NCBI RefSeq assembly: GCF_036711975.1
Contig: NC_091972.1
Span: 12,839,001-12,903,000, forward strand
Length of the DNA stretch: 64,000 nucleotides
Direction of reading: 5' to 3'
Source of the DNA: Onthophagus taurus
Taxonomy: Eukaryota > Arthropoda > Insecta > Coleoptera > Scarabaeidae
Below, in pieces: positions 1 through 12,240 of the stretch. The notes under the pieces are model-generated. The model was not told the DNA's origin. It made no database searches and saw only the letters and a program-made list of their open reading frames with translations. Position 1 is the first letter of the stretch. The number at the start of each line of letters is the position of its first letter. The position numbers and the translations under genes were made by a program.

Positions 1-760
1 AAAAGACTAAAAAGATTAGATGCAGCCAATAATTGGTTCAAATCGAATTATTTACACTTAAACAGGAAAAAAACTCCTTTTATACGAGAAAATCACAAGA
101 GATAAAAATCGAACGACAACATTTCTAGTATAACAGTGTAACATTATATGAAACCCTTCCTTGAGGTGATCACATAAAATTAAAAAAGAAATTAGCGAGT
201 TCACTGTATTGCCAGAGAGTGGTGTCAAAAATATTGGCAATAAGGATTTTGAAGCAGCTACGATACAGGGAAAGCTGTAGAGGACACTTTAAGAGTATAA
301 ACATTTTAACAATACCATGTTGTATTCTCGCTTGCCTCCAGCATGTACACTAACAGAAAGAAACATAATTCAAGAATAACATTGTGGCCTAAAAATCAAT
401 GATTTTTGTTTAATCGATAGGAAATGACCCAAAAAAGACGTTAATACTAAAAAAAAGTGCGGAAAAGTGTAGAACATACCAAAAAATCACTTTAAAGTTT
501 CGATGTGACGTCACATTTTGTGAGGTTATAAGAAATGTTAACCATGTATTTTCATATTAAATCCTTACCTAATTATTTAATTTGTAACCACGCACAAAAT
601 AAGTCTAATAAACTTAAAAGTAAAGTTATTTGCACTAAACTTGTTGAGATTACAACTAATATTTTCGGAAGAAATATATGTTGGTATTTGTAAATTTCGA
701 AAAAGCCATCTAGCGGATTTCTTTCGAACTACTCAAAATTCCAAAACTTATTTTATTAAT
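1..760. other. AT-rich non-coding stretch left of the tandem array
   Basis: No supported coding exon or RNA gene is visible. The one ORF above 50 codons, on the minus strand at 58-240, has no domain and no splice context. If the chimaerin gene continues to the left, this is part of one of its introns. Confidence 0.5.
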
Positions 761-2268
761 CGGGGGTAAATACACAAGAGCTTGACTTTTAATCGGATAA
801 TTTTATTTTTACACGAAAGTTTTGTTACCATGGAAATAACTCGAAATCAAAAGCATGATAAAATCGCGACAGCTTTAGCTGGAGCGATTTTATCTTTTGA
901 TTTTGATTGAGAGTTATTTCCAAAGGGTAACAAAACTTGAGTGAATTAAAAATAAAATTATCCTGATTTAAAATCAAGCTCGAGCGTATTTTAGGGAGAT
1001 TAATACACGACAATTGCACAATTTATCGACAATTTTTAATTATTTATTAACTATTTTTGACTTAATTATAGTTGTCAAAAATGTGACAGGTAAACAAAAG
1101 TATATATATGGTAGTCGCGTTTTAATCAGTTATAAAATATCACGTGTGATTTATTCGGGGGTAAATACACAAGAGCTTGACTTTTAATCGGATAATTTTA
1201 TTTTTACACGAAAGTTTTGTTACCATGGAAATAACTCGAAATCAAAAGCATGATAAAATCGCGACAGCTTTAGCTGGAGCGATTTTATCTTTTGATTTTG
1301 ATTGAGAGTTATTTCCAAAGGGTAACAAAACTTGAGTGAATTAAAAATAAAATTATCCTGATTTAAAATAAAGCTCGAGCGTATTTTAGGGAGATTAATA
1401 CACGAGGATTGCACAATTCATCGACAATTTTTAATTATTTATTAAGTATTTTTGACTTAATTATAGTTGTCAAAAATGTGACAGGTAACCAAAGTATATA
1501 TATGGTAGTCGCGTTTTTATCAGTTATAAAATATCACGTGTGATTTATTCAGTTGAAAAACCTAGGTAACTTTTATCCACTTAAAAAATCACGTTATTGG
1601 TCGAAATTTTAAACGATCGTTACTCTGATTGGTTGTATATTATTGGAGTGCATTAATCAGTTGAAAAACCTAGGTAACTTTTATCCACTTAAAAAATCAC
1701 GTTATTGGTCGAAATTTTAAACGATCGTTACTCTGATTGGTTGTATATTATTGGAGTGCATTAATCGGGGGTAAATACACAAGAGCTTGACTTTTAATCG
1801 GATAATTTTATTTTTACACGAAAGTTTTGTTACCATGGAAATAACTCGAAATCAAAAGCATGATAAAATCGCGACAGCTTTAGCTGGAGCGATTTTATCT
1901 TTTGATTTTGATTGAGAGTTATTTCCAAAGGGTAACAAAACTTGAGTGAATTAAAAATAAAATTATCCTGATTTAAAATCAAGCTCGAGCGTATTTTAGG
2001 GCGATTAATACACGACAATTGCACAATTTATCGACAATTTTTAATTATTTATTAACTATTTTTGACTTAATTATAGTTGTCAAAAATGTGACAGGTAAAC
2101 AAAAGTATATATATGGTAGTCGCGTTTTTATCAGTTATAAAATATCACGTGTGATTTATTCAGTTGAAAAACCTAGGTAACTTTTATCCACTTAGAAATT
2201 CACGTTATTGGTCGAAATTTTAAACGATCGTTACTCTGATTGGTTGTATATTATTGGAGTGCATTAAT
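761..2268. repeat. Composite tandem array, unit order A-A-B-B-A-B
   Basis: Unit A (about 395 bp, beginning CGGGGGTAAATACACAAG) starts at 761, 1156 and 1766. Unit B (108 bp, beginning CAGTTGAAAAACCTAGG) starts at 1550, 1658 and 2161. Copies differ at only a few positions, so the duplications look recent. Each A unit contains a long imperfect inverted repeat with arms of about 100 bp, centred near 875, 1270 and 1880 on AGCTTTAGCT. B has no such hairpin. The alternation of whole A and B blocks suggests unequal exchange or replication slippage of an original A-B element. The ORFs of 64 codons seen in each A unit are side effects of the hairpin, not genes. The family could be a MITE or Helitron-related satellite; this is not established. 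Confidence 0.9.
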
Positions 2269-2663
2269 CTTTTTTAATTCTTCACTAATCTGAATGAAAC
2301 TTCGTATTTGACGCATATGTCCTTCCATTTCAGCTATAAATTGGAGGTTTTAATATTCTCCAGCCACAAAGAAGTTTGAAATTTACAAATTTAAAATTCA
2401 ATTTCCAAAATTAAAATCGTTCGAAATCTAATAAATTAGGTGTAGCTGAAACTGATCTTCCCGTTTTGGATGGTTTAGAAAGAATATTAAGTTTTAAAAG
2501 AATTATGAGCAACTAAAAATTAACTGTCAATTGAATTGAGGTTATGTTTCTTAGTGAGGTAAAACCTGTCTTATATCTAATATATTTATATATTTTTTCT
2601 TCTCTAAGATATTAAATTACCATGTTTTTTGTGCATTTTAGAAATAAAGATTGTTATACTTAC

Positions 2664-3641
2664 TTAAGATGATTTTTTGATAAAGCCCTCAATTTCCTTT
2701 TATTCAAGGTCATATAAGGACTTTCCAGATAATTAGCTGTTGGTAGTCTTTCAAGCATATGAGGAACTTTTAATTCCAAGTACATTGTGATTAATCCATC
2801 AGCAACTAAGGATCTAACACAGTCATAGCGTTTTTCTCGGACATATAATCCATATTTTGGGTCATAAAAAAGTTTATAATGATGAATTTTATCATTGAAT
2901 CTAAAAAAAAAACATGTTGTAGTAGAACTAAAGCGTTTTGTAGAAATTAGATAATGAGATAACAAGGATAAAAATTTGTTAATCAAAATCAAGGAAAACC
3001 TTGAATATTTGAAAATTTTATAAAATAGTAATGATAATTTTAGAAATAATCTAACGCAAACAAAATGAAATCTAAAAGTAAATATAATCACTCCTTAAAA
3101 TGAATAATTTGATTGTAGTTAAAAAAAATTTGTTTTTATTTACTTACTTTAAACTTAAAGTGTGAAATTCTCCATTAGCACATCTACTACTTCTTACCAA
3201 ATAAGCCCCATCAGGATGGGGTTTTAATAAATTATTAGCTAATGTGTGTGAGATGGAACCATGATAATCTCGACCAAGATAATTTGGTGTATTTTGTAAA
3301 ACATCTTCGCAAATAATTGGAATTGGAACTGGAGCACATAGTTGCATACGATACACTAAAAAAAGAAAAATCAAATTAAACCAATATTTAAGGTAAATAT
3401 GAAAGATAATATACATGGAACATAAAAAAAAGATTCTGGATATAAATAATTACACCGTTTTGATAGGTAATTTTGTTTTATAGATAAATCGTTAAATACT
3501 CCAACCCCAACCATGTTATTATAAAGAAATTCTAGTGTAGCAATTGAAGGAAAAAATTAAATAGGTGTTCTTACAATCACTCTTCCAAACTGAATGTACT
3601 GGTGAATCGGCCTCCATTCCCAACATTATCTTATCAAGCAT
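2664..3641 (-). CDS. Chimaerin-type RhoGAP, first three coding exons (SH2 region), partial
   Basis: The exons are 3641-3575 (ATG at 3641), 3355-3148 and 2900-2664. All junctions are GT-AG and the phases agree. The joined protein (170 complete codons) contains VWKSDLYRMQLCAPVP, matching the conserved block before the SH2 domain of vertebrate beta-2-chimaerin. Then come GRDYHGSIS, the FLVR-like strand AYLVRSS (phosphotyrosine-binding Arg), HHYKLFYD, and VADGLITMYLELK, which is typical of chimaerin SH2. Chimaerins bind diacylglycerol through a C1 domain and act as Rac GTPase-activating proteins; Drosophila RhoGAP5A is the likely counterpart. The last exon ends in a good donor (GTAAGT at 2663-2658). 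The C1 and RhoGAP exons are not in positions 1-2663, so the gene continues left of the window. The start is the first Met after an in-frame stop; an upstream alternative exon cannot be excluded. Confidence 0.87.
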
Positions 3642-4465
3642 AACGCGTCTTGTTACGTATTTAAATACAATCTTTTCCAGGTAGGGAAATTAAACAAGAT
3701 ATTGTTTCTTTCTATGAAAACCCCTTCAAGGCTTGGAAGTGAAATGTAAACACTTGTTGACAGGCGACACTACAAAATCTGTACAAAAACGCATGCGCTT
3801 TAAGCAAATCATAAATTATTTCGACATATTTATAATATACATAAGTATTAGTACCTAAATATTGTATTTCAAATTAAATTATGAAAAGGAAAACAGGTTT
3901 ATTATATGTATATTTAAAGAGGTTAAGACAAGGAATAGGATACTTCTTGTGTGAAGCCACTAATACTTTCATCGGCCGTTAGATCCGTTAGATGGCACAA
4001 TAGTAGTGTAATGAATTTATAATTATTTGAAACGTTAAAATTTCAAAAAACGTCAATTTAATTCAATTTTTTAGGAGTTTCTAAATGATTGACATTAAAA
4101 AAACCTAAACAAATTTCTTTTTTCGTATGATTTAAGCATAAATTAATTAATTTTCGCAAAGAAGACGACGTTTTATAAAACTGACATTTAATTTTGACAA
4201 ATTGTTGTGAAGTTGGTTACAGTTAGTAACAATGAATTTGTGTCACATTGACGTTTAACCTTTATTCAAAAATTTATTTAAAAAATAAATTTATGAAATC
4301 AATTTCAATAGTCGTGGACAAAGTATGTATAGTATTCTACTCGCATATAATGAGCTATTATTCACTCAGGTTAATTATGCCTGAATAACTTAACTTTTAT
4401 ATGCTCATATAATAATATACTATTAAATGAAATTAAAAGTTATTACGCTGCGTTTAGCAATCTAT
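3642..4465. other. Upstream region of the chimaerin gene
   Basis: This non-coding stretch lies 5' of the chimaerin start on the minus strand and presumably includes its 5' UTR and promoter. I see no clear TATA box at a fixed distance, and no RNA gene or ORF. Confidence 0.35.
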
Positions 4466-4613
4466 ACACTGTGTTAATTAATTATCGTACCCGACGTCAT
4501 CATTGTAAGTATGCAACCAATATCACAGTATAGGTATTGCAATACGCGATTTGCGATATTGGTTGTATACTTGCAATAATGACGTCGGGTACGATAATTA
4601 ATTAACGCACTGT
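4466..4613. repeat. Palindromic MITE-like hairpin
   Basis: The left arm includes GTTAATTAATTATCGTACCC at 4473 and runs through CGACGTCAT to a block ending CAACCAATATC. It is mirrored by GATATTGGTTG through ATGACGTCG to AATTAATTAAC ending at 4606. Arms are about 60 bp with a short AT-rich loop. Size and structure fit a foldback MITE. No transposase is encoded, and no target duplication is obvious. Confidence 0.75.
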
Positions 4614-4679
4614 ACAATGAATTAATAGAATAGGTGATGTGTTCATAATATCTTAGCAGCAATATTACAGACAATAGGA

Positions 4680-4910
4680 ACCTCCACGAAGACGCAAAAC
4701 ATATATGACATGTTTAAGACTATTATGACATTCGCGATAGAAACAAGAGCTGAAAATATTACCAAAAAAAGAATCCTGAGAACAGCGAAGATAAAACATT
4801 AAGGTCATTAACAGGATACACCTAAAAGAAGCGAGGATATCAGAGAAATATCCAGGACATTGTGAGATGGGCTCACAAAAGAAGACGATAACGACAAGAC
4901 CACGTTGGAT
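4680..4910 (+). mobile_element. 3' end remnant of a non-LTR retrotransposon
   Basis: Translated in two shifting plus-strand frames this reads ITKKRILRTAKIKH, then GYT..RSEDIR..NIQDIVRWAHKRRR. This is the arrangement at the C-terminus of many arthropod LINE ORF2 proteins (a kRllRt.EmktLR block followed by a VRWv..RRR.W.DHV block). It is 5'-truncated and frameshifted. Confidence 0.6.
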
Positions 4911-5779
4911 TAAGTCCTCTTCTAATAGTACTTATTCTTATTCTAAAGCCAAATAAATCAAAGGAGCATTTCTAATGTTACTTCAGTAATAGTTTCAGTA
5001 CAGTGAGCATTCCTAAAATTCAATAATAGCATATCGTACTACTAAAATTATAAAACCACAATTGCAACTTATGGCAGTATCTCATTGTAAAATCAGGATT
5101 TTTAGTAACGCAGTGCCATAACTACAAGTTGTGACTTGTATTTCAACAAGTATTTCACCACAAAATACGTTCTCTTCAATAAGGAAATATCGCATCTCGG
5201 TGCTAATATATGAGGGTCATGAGTTGTGACTATATAGCAGTGCATGCCGACTGTAATAAACTGTAGCAATATAGCCTTAACTTCAAATATGCAATTTTTA
5301 CATTTGTGGCACTATTGCACTAGATGTGCGATATAACGATTTGGATCAAAATTTGGAAAATATAGCTCTCTAGACATTGATACCAAAGTTTACATGTTAT
5401 CTGCTTTGAATAATGTACCCTCGGTTCAAAGGTGTCAGAGACTTCTTAAAAATGGGGTAAGATGATAAGCAGATACGATGTGTTGAATTGTAGATATCAC
5501 CGATTGAATGGAATTCCAAAATTGCCGTGATTTGATTACACATAACCTGGTTTTAACACGAATTTAAAATAAATATTTCATCCTCTTTTTATCTGACTCA
5601 TTTTAATTTGACACGATTTTTTGCATTACGTAATCACATCAGTTGTACATTTACCCATCAAGTACACCCACCCATAATAGAAACAATCACACAACTTAAT
5701 ATAAACAATTAAAATAAAGGCACTTTCAATTAGTACAGAAGAAACATCCTTGAATGTGACTGTGATAGCCTCTATCCAT

Positions 5780-6260
5780 TAGACGTTGAACCACTATGAT
5801 GTTGAAAAGCATCTTAATGGAAGGGATCATAGAACAATTGCGTAATATAAAATACTGACACACGATAGGACATGACGAACTAAAAATCATATGCTATGTG
5901 GATGATGCAACACTGATTGCGAACACAGAGGATGAACTACAATGGCTACTGCAGACTTTCAAAAGAAAAACTGTAGCAATAAGTAGAGTAGCGCGTAGAT
6001 ATGAATTAGAAGTGCATTGCCACATGATAGATCAAATAATAGAATACACTCATTTGGGCGTAATATCGTCCTATGGAAAAGTCACGAATAATACGCGAAA
6101 GCATAAGTCAGCCAGAATAGGGGAAGCACTAAAAATGATCATCTGGAGTGTGGACCAAAGTCCACCACTGTGGCAAGGGAATTCTGGATGTGCAGGAGAC
6201 TCTGGATCGAGCACGTTTCACAGATGGAAAAGAATAAGTGCCAAGGATTGCTAAAGATTG
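5780..6260 (+). pseudogene. Decayed non-LTR reverse transcriptase fragment
   Basis: After ICYVDDATLIANTEDELQ (catalytic motif C, here YVDD at about 5890-5903) come the palm/thumb residues EYTHLGVISSYGKVTNN, as in LINE ORF2 (yLG..i...g). The frame then degrades. Upstream codons (GIIEQLRNIKY) look related but are disrupted. There is no intact ORF. Confidence 0.65.
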
Positions 6261-6349
6261 CAGAGATATCTTCCAATTTATCTATTCTTTTTACAAAATT
6301 CTTTATCTATTCCATCACTTCAACTTATCCTCGGTCTTTCTTCTTCCTT

Positions 6350-7150
6350 TAAGTGTCCATTATCACATTTTTTTTTCGTTCTAGCTGGTTTATTCTTATG
6401 TCGTCTATCATGGTGTGTGTTACTTCAATAATGTCGCGAATTTTGTCGTTGATGTCGTATCCATTTTTGAATTGCTTGTTAATATTCGTCATTAAATTTC
6501 TGTTGCCTTCAGAGTTTTTTCAAGTGTTATATTTTTGATGCTTATTCCTGTTCGATAATCCTTTATTCCACAATATGCCATTCATCATAGCTATTGTTAT
6601 TCTGCCTTGCATGTTTATACCCTTTATATGATGCATTTCCCATTGTTTATATCAAGGTCCTGCTGCTGTTCCCCCACAACATAAACGCCGTTTCTTGTAT
6701 ATTAATCTTAGGTCCCATTCCCGGTATTCCTCTATGAGCTTACCTCGGCGAAACATAGTGTGTAGATGATGCTGTCGTTTAGTGGACTTGCTCTAGATAT
6801 ATTTTGAATAAGGCCACGGATAGGTAGCACACCTGCTTGCGTCCTTTATTGATGTGGAAGCCATTCGACACTCTCTGTCCCAGCAATCGAAAGACTTGAA
6901 GCTTTCACTTGCTTTCCATAACTTGCTTTAAAGTATGCTGTTATACGCTTTTCTTAGGTCTATAAAGGACTAACTGGATTTTTTGATTATATGCTATTTA
7001 ATCTTCCACCCCTGAATCCTCCATGCTCATCGGATTCCATATCTTTGTACTATAGGTCTATTTTGTTAGCCATGATCTTGCCATACATGTTATACAACAT
7101 GCCTATCACTGCTATACCTCTGTAATTGTTGCAATTTTGTCTGTTCATCT
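6350..7150 (-). pseudogene. Decayed non-LTR reverse transcriptase fragment, minus strand
   Basis: Reading right to left, 7140-7060 encodes NCNNYRGIAVIGMLYNMYGKIMANKI, the RT finger motif (nYRgI.v......y.ki...RI). Near 6960 there is a degraded FIDLRKAY (motif A). Further down are GRITIAMMNGILWNKG and a stretch ending EVTHTMIDDIRINQLERKK. Many frameshifts and stops are present. It lies between two plus-strand LINE fragments, so at least two elements or an inversion are involved. Confidence 0.55.
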
Positions 7151-7239
7151 ACAGATACTCTGTCTTGGTTAACAACAATTCTTTTATTTATGCAAATTTT
7201 ATATACATGTAAAAAAATAAATTTATTTTATACAATAAA

Positions 7240-7999
7240 CAGTATTTCAGACGAAGACTTGGATTTGATCTACATTAATCAAGGAGTACGGTAAGGTTGT
7301 TGTCTGTTACCGTTTTTATTCAATTTGTATATGGATGATCTAATCAAAAAATGGAAGGATCAAGTTACAAATGGTATCCGCAGCCTCCTGAAAACACTAC
7401 TCTTAATTTTTGCTACGTCAGAAGATAACCTTCAAAAAGACGTATTCTTGCTCAATAGCATAAGTAGAGATTACAACAGCGAAATCTCTAACAATAAGAC
7501 AAAAACAAAAACAGTGGCATTCATAGGAAATGAACCAATAAGAACTAAGATATAAATTGATAACGCTCGCTTAGAACAGATCAGCCAGTTTGAATACCTA
7601 CCTAGGATGCTATTAATGTGTGGAACTATTAGACGAACTTTGGGTAATAAATGCAAGAAGGATACTCAAATGAAATTTTATAAGACACTGGCAATACTGA
7701 CCCTGATATATGGCAGCGAAGCATGGGTGACAAGGAAAAAGAATCTAAATAAGATAGAGAGGGACTGGAAATGTCTGCAGTTAACGATAAAATCAAAGAA
7801 TATAAAGAGAATGCAGGATGACAATATCAAAATTGGTACTGCGGTAGAAAATCAGTGGGACGCCCTAGAAAGAGGTGGTCTGAAGGATACAGATCAATAC
7901 GACGTGACCCTTCAATGTACAATTAACTTTATTTATTATCATTATTGTGATGGTAACGGATATGTTGGAGACCAGCCAATCTTCAATAGTTTCCATTAA
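7240..7999 (+). pseudogene. Decayed non-LTR reverse transcriptase, motif B to C-terminus
   Basis: INQGVR, one stop, then GCCLLPFLFNLYMDDLIKKW matches motif B and beyond (GvrQGC.LSP.LF..Y.ddli). Following are TKTVAFIGNEPIR, FEYLP, MKFYKTLAILTLIYGSEAW and LNKIERDWKC, which are typical LINE thumb/C-terminal blocks. Several frame changes show it is dead. Confidence 0.7.
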
Positions 8000-9529
8000 A
8001 ATATGTTGAATGCTTTCCTTCAAACTCGCTTCTATTGTATTCAGTTTGGAGAGTATGTCAGAAACATATAAGAAATAAATTGTTAAAATCTAAAATAATA
8101 AAAGTTTGGGCCAACAATTATCCAATAAATATTTTATTTATTAATAAATAAATTCTACATTAACTAAATGAAATACAAAAAAAATACTTACATTAACAAA
8201 AATGTCAAGTACAAATGGTGTGTTTAAGAAAAATCACTTGAAATTACTTTGAAAGTACAATAATACTTGGTAACTTAAAATAGAATTGGAAATGATTTAA
8301 TAAAAAAATTAAAAAACTAATTTTATACCTGAAACTTATTTTACCAACAATAAAGTAAGTCAAGTAAAACTGTTTTATTATTTTCTTGAGTGGGTACAGG
8401 TTTTTATTAAAACTTTTTTGACGCAACGTTTTTTTAAAAAAACATTGGCAAATCTTTAATTTAAATTGCAATATTCAGTTTATAACATGTTATTAGTAGT
8501 TCGTATTTATGACTCATATTACGTTTTCCTTAAAAATAGAAATCAATCCATTTGGCGCGTTAGAATTTGAGTTAGAATTCAGGCCGAGTAAGTATTTCGT
8601 TTATCTTTATTTTGCTTATATGACTACAGTCTTTTACACATTTTGAATTCCTTTTTTTTTAAGCTCTTTTTGTAAACATTTAAGCAATTATTCATGTATT
8701 ATATCGAAAATGGGGGTAATACAAATTTAAAAAGACAATTTAAAATATTACTTTAATCTTAAATTAAATTTAAATTAAACTAAAAATAATTATCACATGA
8801 CTAAATTACCTACTAAATCCTAAAATGGTTACGTATATAAATAAATATTATATAAGTATAATAAATACGATCACAAGTCTTGATTATTTTTAATGGAAAA
8901 ATTGCATTCAATTTTTCAATTTTATTATTTTTTTACTTGGGCTTGACTTAGTAATTTAATCTTGACGAATTGAAGGCAACTTTTTTCTGTGCTGTTGGCC
9001 TCTTTCAGACTTATTCTTGACTATTTCTCGTCTTTCTTCTCCTTTTTATCTTCTATTTCGTCTTAGAGACGGGTCTACAATCAATTATTAATTAGAAAAA
9101 TTAGAAACAAAAATTGAATTAATTCTTGCTCGATAAAATGCTTACCTTAAATTTAAAACTTTAATTATTAAAATTAATTTTATTAATTTAAATTTTTAAG
9201 CCATGCTATTTTTTTTTAATTTAAACCATAACATGCAGAAATAAAAAGTAACCATAAATAAACAAAAATTTATTTCTTCAGTTAAATGTAAAAAAAGGTG
9301 TTAAGCTGAATTAAAGCGTTTAAAGGTGTAGAAATAATTTTTTAGTTCAGTGAATAATGGGTTTGTTACCGTTTATAACATACGTGTAAATCTTGATTCG
9401 TCGAAAGTGCGTTCGTGCTAAAATTTACAACCAAAAATATTATATTTTTATCATAGTTTATTTAGAAAAGCAGTTTTTCTATAAAGAAAGTTTTTACCTC
9501 AACCCTCTATCAATTTTAATACTGTAAAA
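8000..9529. other. AT-rich intergenic stretch
   Basis: There are many homopolymer runs and no supported exon or RNA gene. The 75-codon minus-strand ORF at 8244-8471 is low-complexity and unsupported. Confidence 0.45.
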
Positions 9530-9780
9530 CTCGATTTAATGGATAAAAAATTCAAGTTAAAGTTCAATAAAAATATACAACAATCTAGCGCCCATTAATA
9601 ACTAAAACTAGAATATTTAGCCGTTTTAAGAGACGTATGACTAAATCCGAATGTTTCTAGTTCTAGGTCGAGTGTTAGTTCTACTTTTAATTCAATGAAA
9701 ATATACAAGAGAGCAACTTGGGGAATAACACAAGTTGGATTCTATCAATGAGCAATAACATTCATATTTAAATATACTGA
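9530..9780 (-). repeat. Interspersed repeat, second copy at 59.57-59.80 kb
   Basis: On the minus strand this carries TATATTTTCATTGAATTAAA, AGTAGAACT, AGAACTAGAAACATTCGGAT, CGTCTCTTAAAACGG and CTAGTTTTAGTTATTAATGG, followed by TATATTTTTATTGAACTTT. The same blocks occur on the plus strand near 59693-59800, in circularly permuted order. That suggests the source is a tandemly repeated unit of about 100 bp. Class unknown. Confidence 0.65.
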
Positions 9781-10256
9781 TGTATTAAATAGATATTATA
9801 TCTGTTCTAATCCGTTATATCGAGTTTTTACTGTATTCCAAAAAAGTAAATACATGAAAACATAAATATCCATGTTGTGATAAATATATTTACAAGAAAT
9901 AAAAATAAAAATGTGTAAGTGAAGAAAGGGTACTAAAATCTACAAAAAACATTAGTCGAGTATTTGTTGAAATATTCCGTATATTTAAGCAAATTTTAAA
10001 GCATCCTATATACCGAGTAACAACAGCTAATTTTATTTATAATTAACATTAATATCTATTAATTGTTATGATTTATGATGTTATGACGTATATAAAAAAT
10101 TTTATTATTTTTTTTAATAAGAAAAAGTGTGTAGATGATGACTGTTGATTATGAGTACATATAAATATGTTTCAACAATTCCCAAACACTTGATTTATGA
10201 AAAAACGTTTATGTACCTGAGCGACAATTTACATAACGATGAAATATCAAAAAAAA

Positions 10257-10348
10257 AATCGTAATCGGAAATGTTACGATAAAAATGATTAGAATTTTTC
10301 GTTTTCATCGGGTGATTTTGTTTTATTGTAACATTTCCAATTCGATTT
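10257..10348. repeat. Short inverted repeat
   Basis: AAATCGTAATCGGAAATG at 10257 and its imperfect reverse complement ending at 10348 give arms of about 28 bp around a loop of about 36 bp. It could be a small MITE or a chance palindrome. Confidence 0.45.
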
Positions 10349-11390
10349 TTATATACACAAGCTACAAATACTAAAATTACGTTGCTTTTTTTGTACAAGT
10401 GGCACACGTAAGTTATAATAGTATGTTTTTTGTTCAATTTATTATTAGCTAATTAAAAACAACTACGTATAGGCACATTTTCGAACAAAAATCAGTTTTT
10501 TTCAAGTATTTTAGTAAGATATTTTGAGAAAACATTTTACAGTAGGTGATGTAAATGACTTTTTTATCTTTTTAAATACAAAGATGTTCATTAAAAAAAT
10601 ATTATACAAATTTAAAATGATGTTTGGCTGCATTAGGTTGTTTTAATGAACACCCGATACATTAGATAATTTTTTTTTATTTTAATTACAAATATCGGTC
10701 AATTTTTGTACACTTTAGGGTTTTTATGCATTGATTACGAATCAGTTGTTCAATCAAAATTGTTTGTTGTTTTCAGATCAGATTTTCAGTATCAATTATT
10801 TTTAAAATACGTAGAGGAAGATGTGAAGGTATTTTAATATTTTGATGGTGCTCAATTCTCTCATAATCTTGCAATATATCTCAACGGCTATATGTCCAAT
10901 ATTTTTTAATTTATTAAATATCTCTCAATTACTCAGAATGCTTTTTTTATAATAATAAACAAGCTTGCATACATAGAACTGCTTTAATTTCTAGGGGATT
11001 ACAGAGAATATACTTCAAACCAATTAATGAAAAAATGTATTAACTTTGGCTAAATGCACAAAAAGCAAACTTTCTATGAACACCTAGATAAACATTATGA
11101 TAAGCGCCAAAAACATGATGGAAGAGAAACATTATTTCTATCAATTATAGGCTTTGAAAGTCTACACGAGGACTCCAACAATAATGACATTGTTAACCAA
11201 ATTGACCATGTCGGCCTTTTATGGCGATATCTTGAAAATGCGCGAATCTAAATAGAGATAGCGGTCATAATCCAGTAATGGCAAAAGTTAGAGATAGAAT
11301 ATAGTAAGGTCCATATGAAAAGACCATTTAAACATTGAGGCCTTAAACGATGAACATAAGTCGGAGCAATATAGGCATTAAATGTAGTCT
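10349..11390. other. AT-rich intergenic stretch
   Basis: Nothing is clearly recognisable. A 65-codon plus-strand ORF (11054-11251) has no domain I know. It sits just upstream of LINE-derived sequence and could belong to it. Confidence 0.35.
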
Positions 11391-11399
11391 GTACTGTTA

Positions 11400-12240
11400 G
11401 TGAACTGTGGGCAAGATCCAATTAGATAATAATTATACAGTCAAAAGAGGTGGTGGGAGTAATTAAGCCAGGGCAAAAGACGATTGATTTGATCCAGGCA
11501 GCAACAAAAAGAAATGAGGCTTATTTAAAAACAATACATACTAGCTGCACTAAAACACCCAAAGAGTAGTATAGTATAGGGGCCTAAGGAGGAAGGAAAA
11601 GAAAATACATCGGAGAAAGAAGAGATGATTCAGTCAGGAACAGATGGAGAACATAGAGAAACTCAATAAAACACGGAAAGAATTTAAACTCAGAATTAAA
11701 AACTGTAGAGGCGAAGAGTAACAATACATAATGAGTAACAACATCTTAATTCTAAATAGATGGGCAATCAAGAGATGGCAAAAACACCTATCCAGTTCCA
11801 ACACTGCAACCAATTAGCACAGATCTTCATGGTTTTCAATATACAAGACGCTAGTGAGGCCAGTTCTTACATATGGAGTGGAGACATGGATATTGAGCCA
11901 AAACAATAAATGAGCACTAAACATATTTGAACATAAAGTCCTCAGAAAGAAATTCGGATCTGTGATCGAACAGGATTTTGAGGTTGAGTCGCTTGAAATG
12001 GTGGGATCATGTGTATCGTATGCTAGATTCGGAGATCACCAAAAAATAACGACAGATAAACTGGAAGGAAGAAGAAATAGAAGCCACCTTAGTGCGCATT
12101 AGATGGATAATGTCGAGGATGACCTTAAGACTTTGAAGAAGTCCAGACTTTTAGAGCGGGTCAGGATTCACAATGGATTGTCGAACCGATGAGGATGATA
12201 GAGAATTGAAGAGAAAATTGATAGAGAAGGATTATAGGTG
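11400..12240 (+). pseudogene. Heavily decayed LINE, C-terminal RT part
   Basis: Near 11845-11990 the sequence encodes KTLVRPVLTYGVETWIL, then ALNIFEHKVLRKKFGS. These are the thumb/C-terminal blocks of non-LTR reverse transcriptases (lY..l.r..l.YG.E.W.l and le.fe.kvLRki.g). The flanks have similar LINE-like composition but only fragments of coding sense. Confidence 0.6.

Noticed and set aside
825..2024. Three nearly identical 64-codon minus-strand ORFs
   Set aside because: They lie within the hairpins of the A repeat units, have no ATG context or domain, and simply recur with the repeat.
4474..4674. 66-codon ORF
   Set aside because: It is inside the palindromic MITE.
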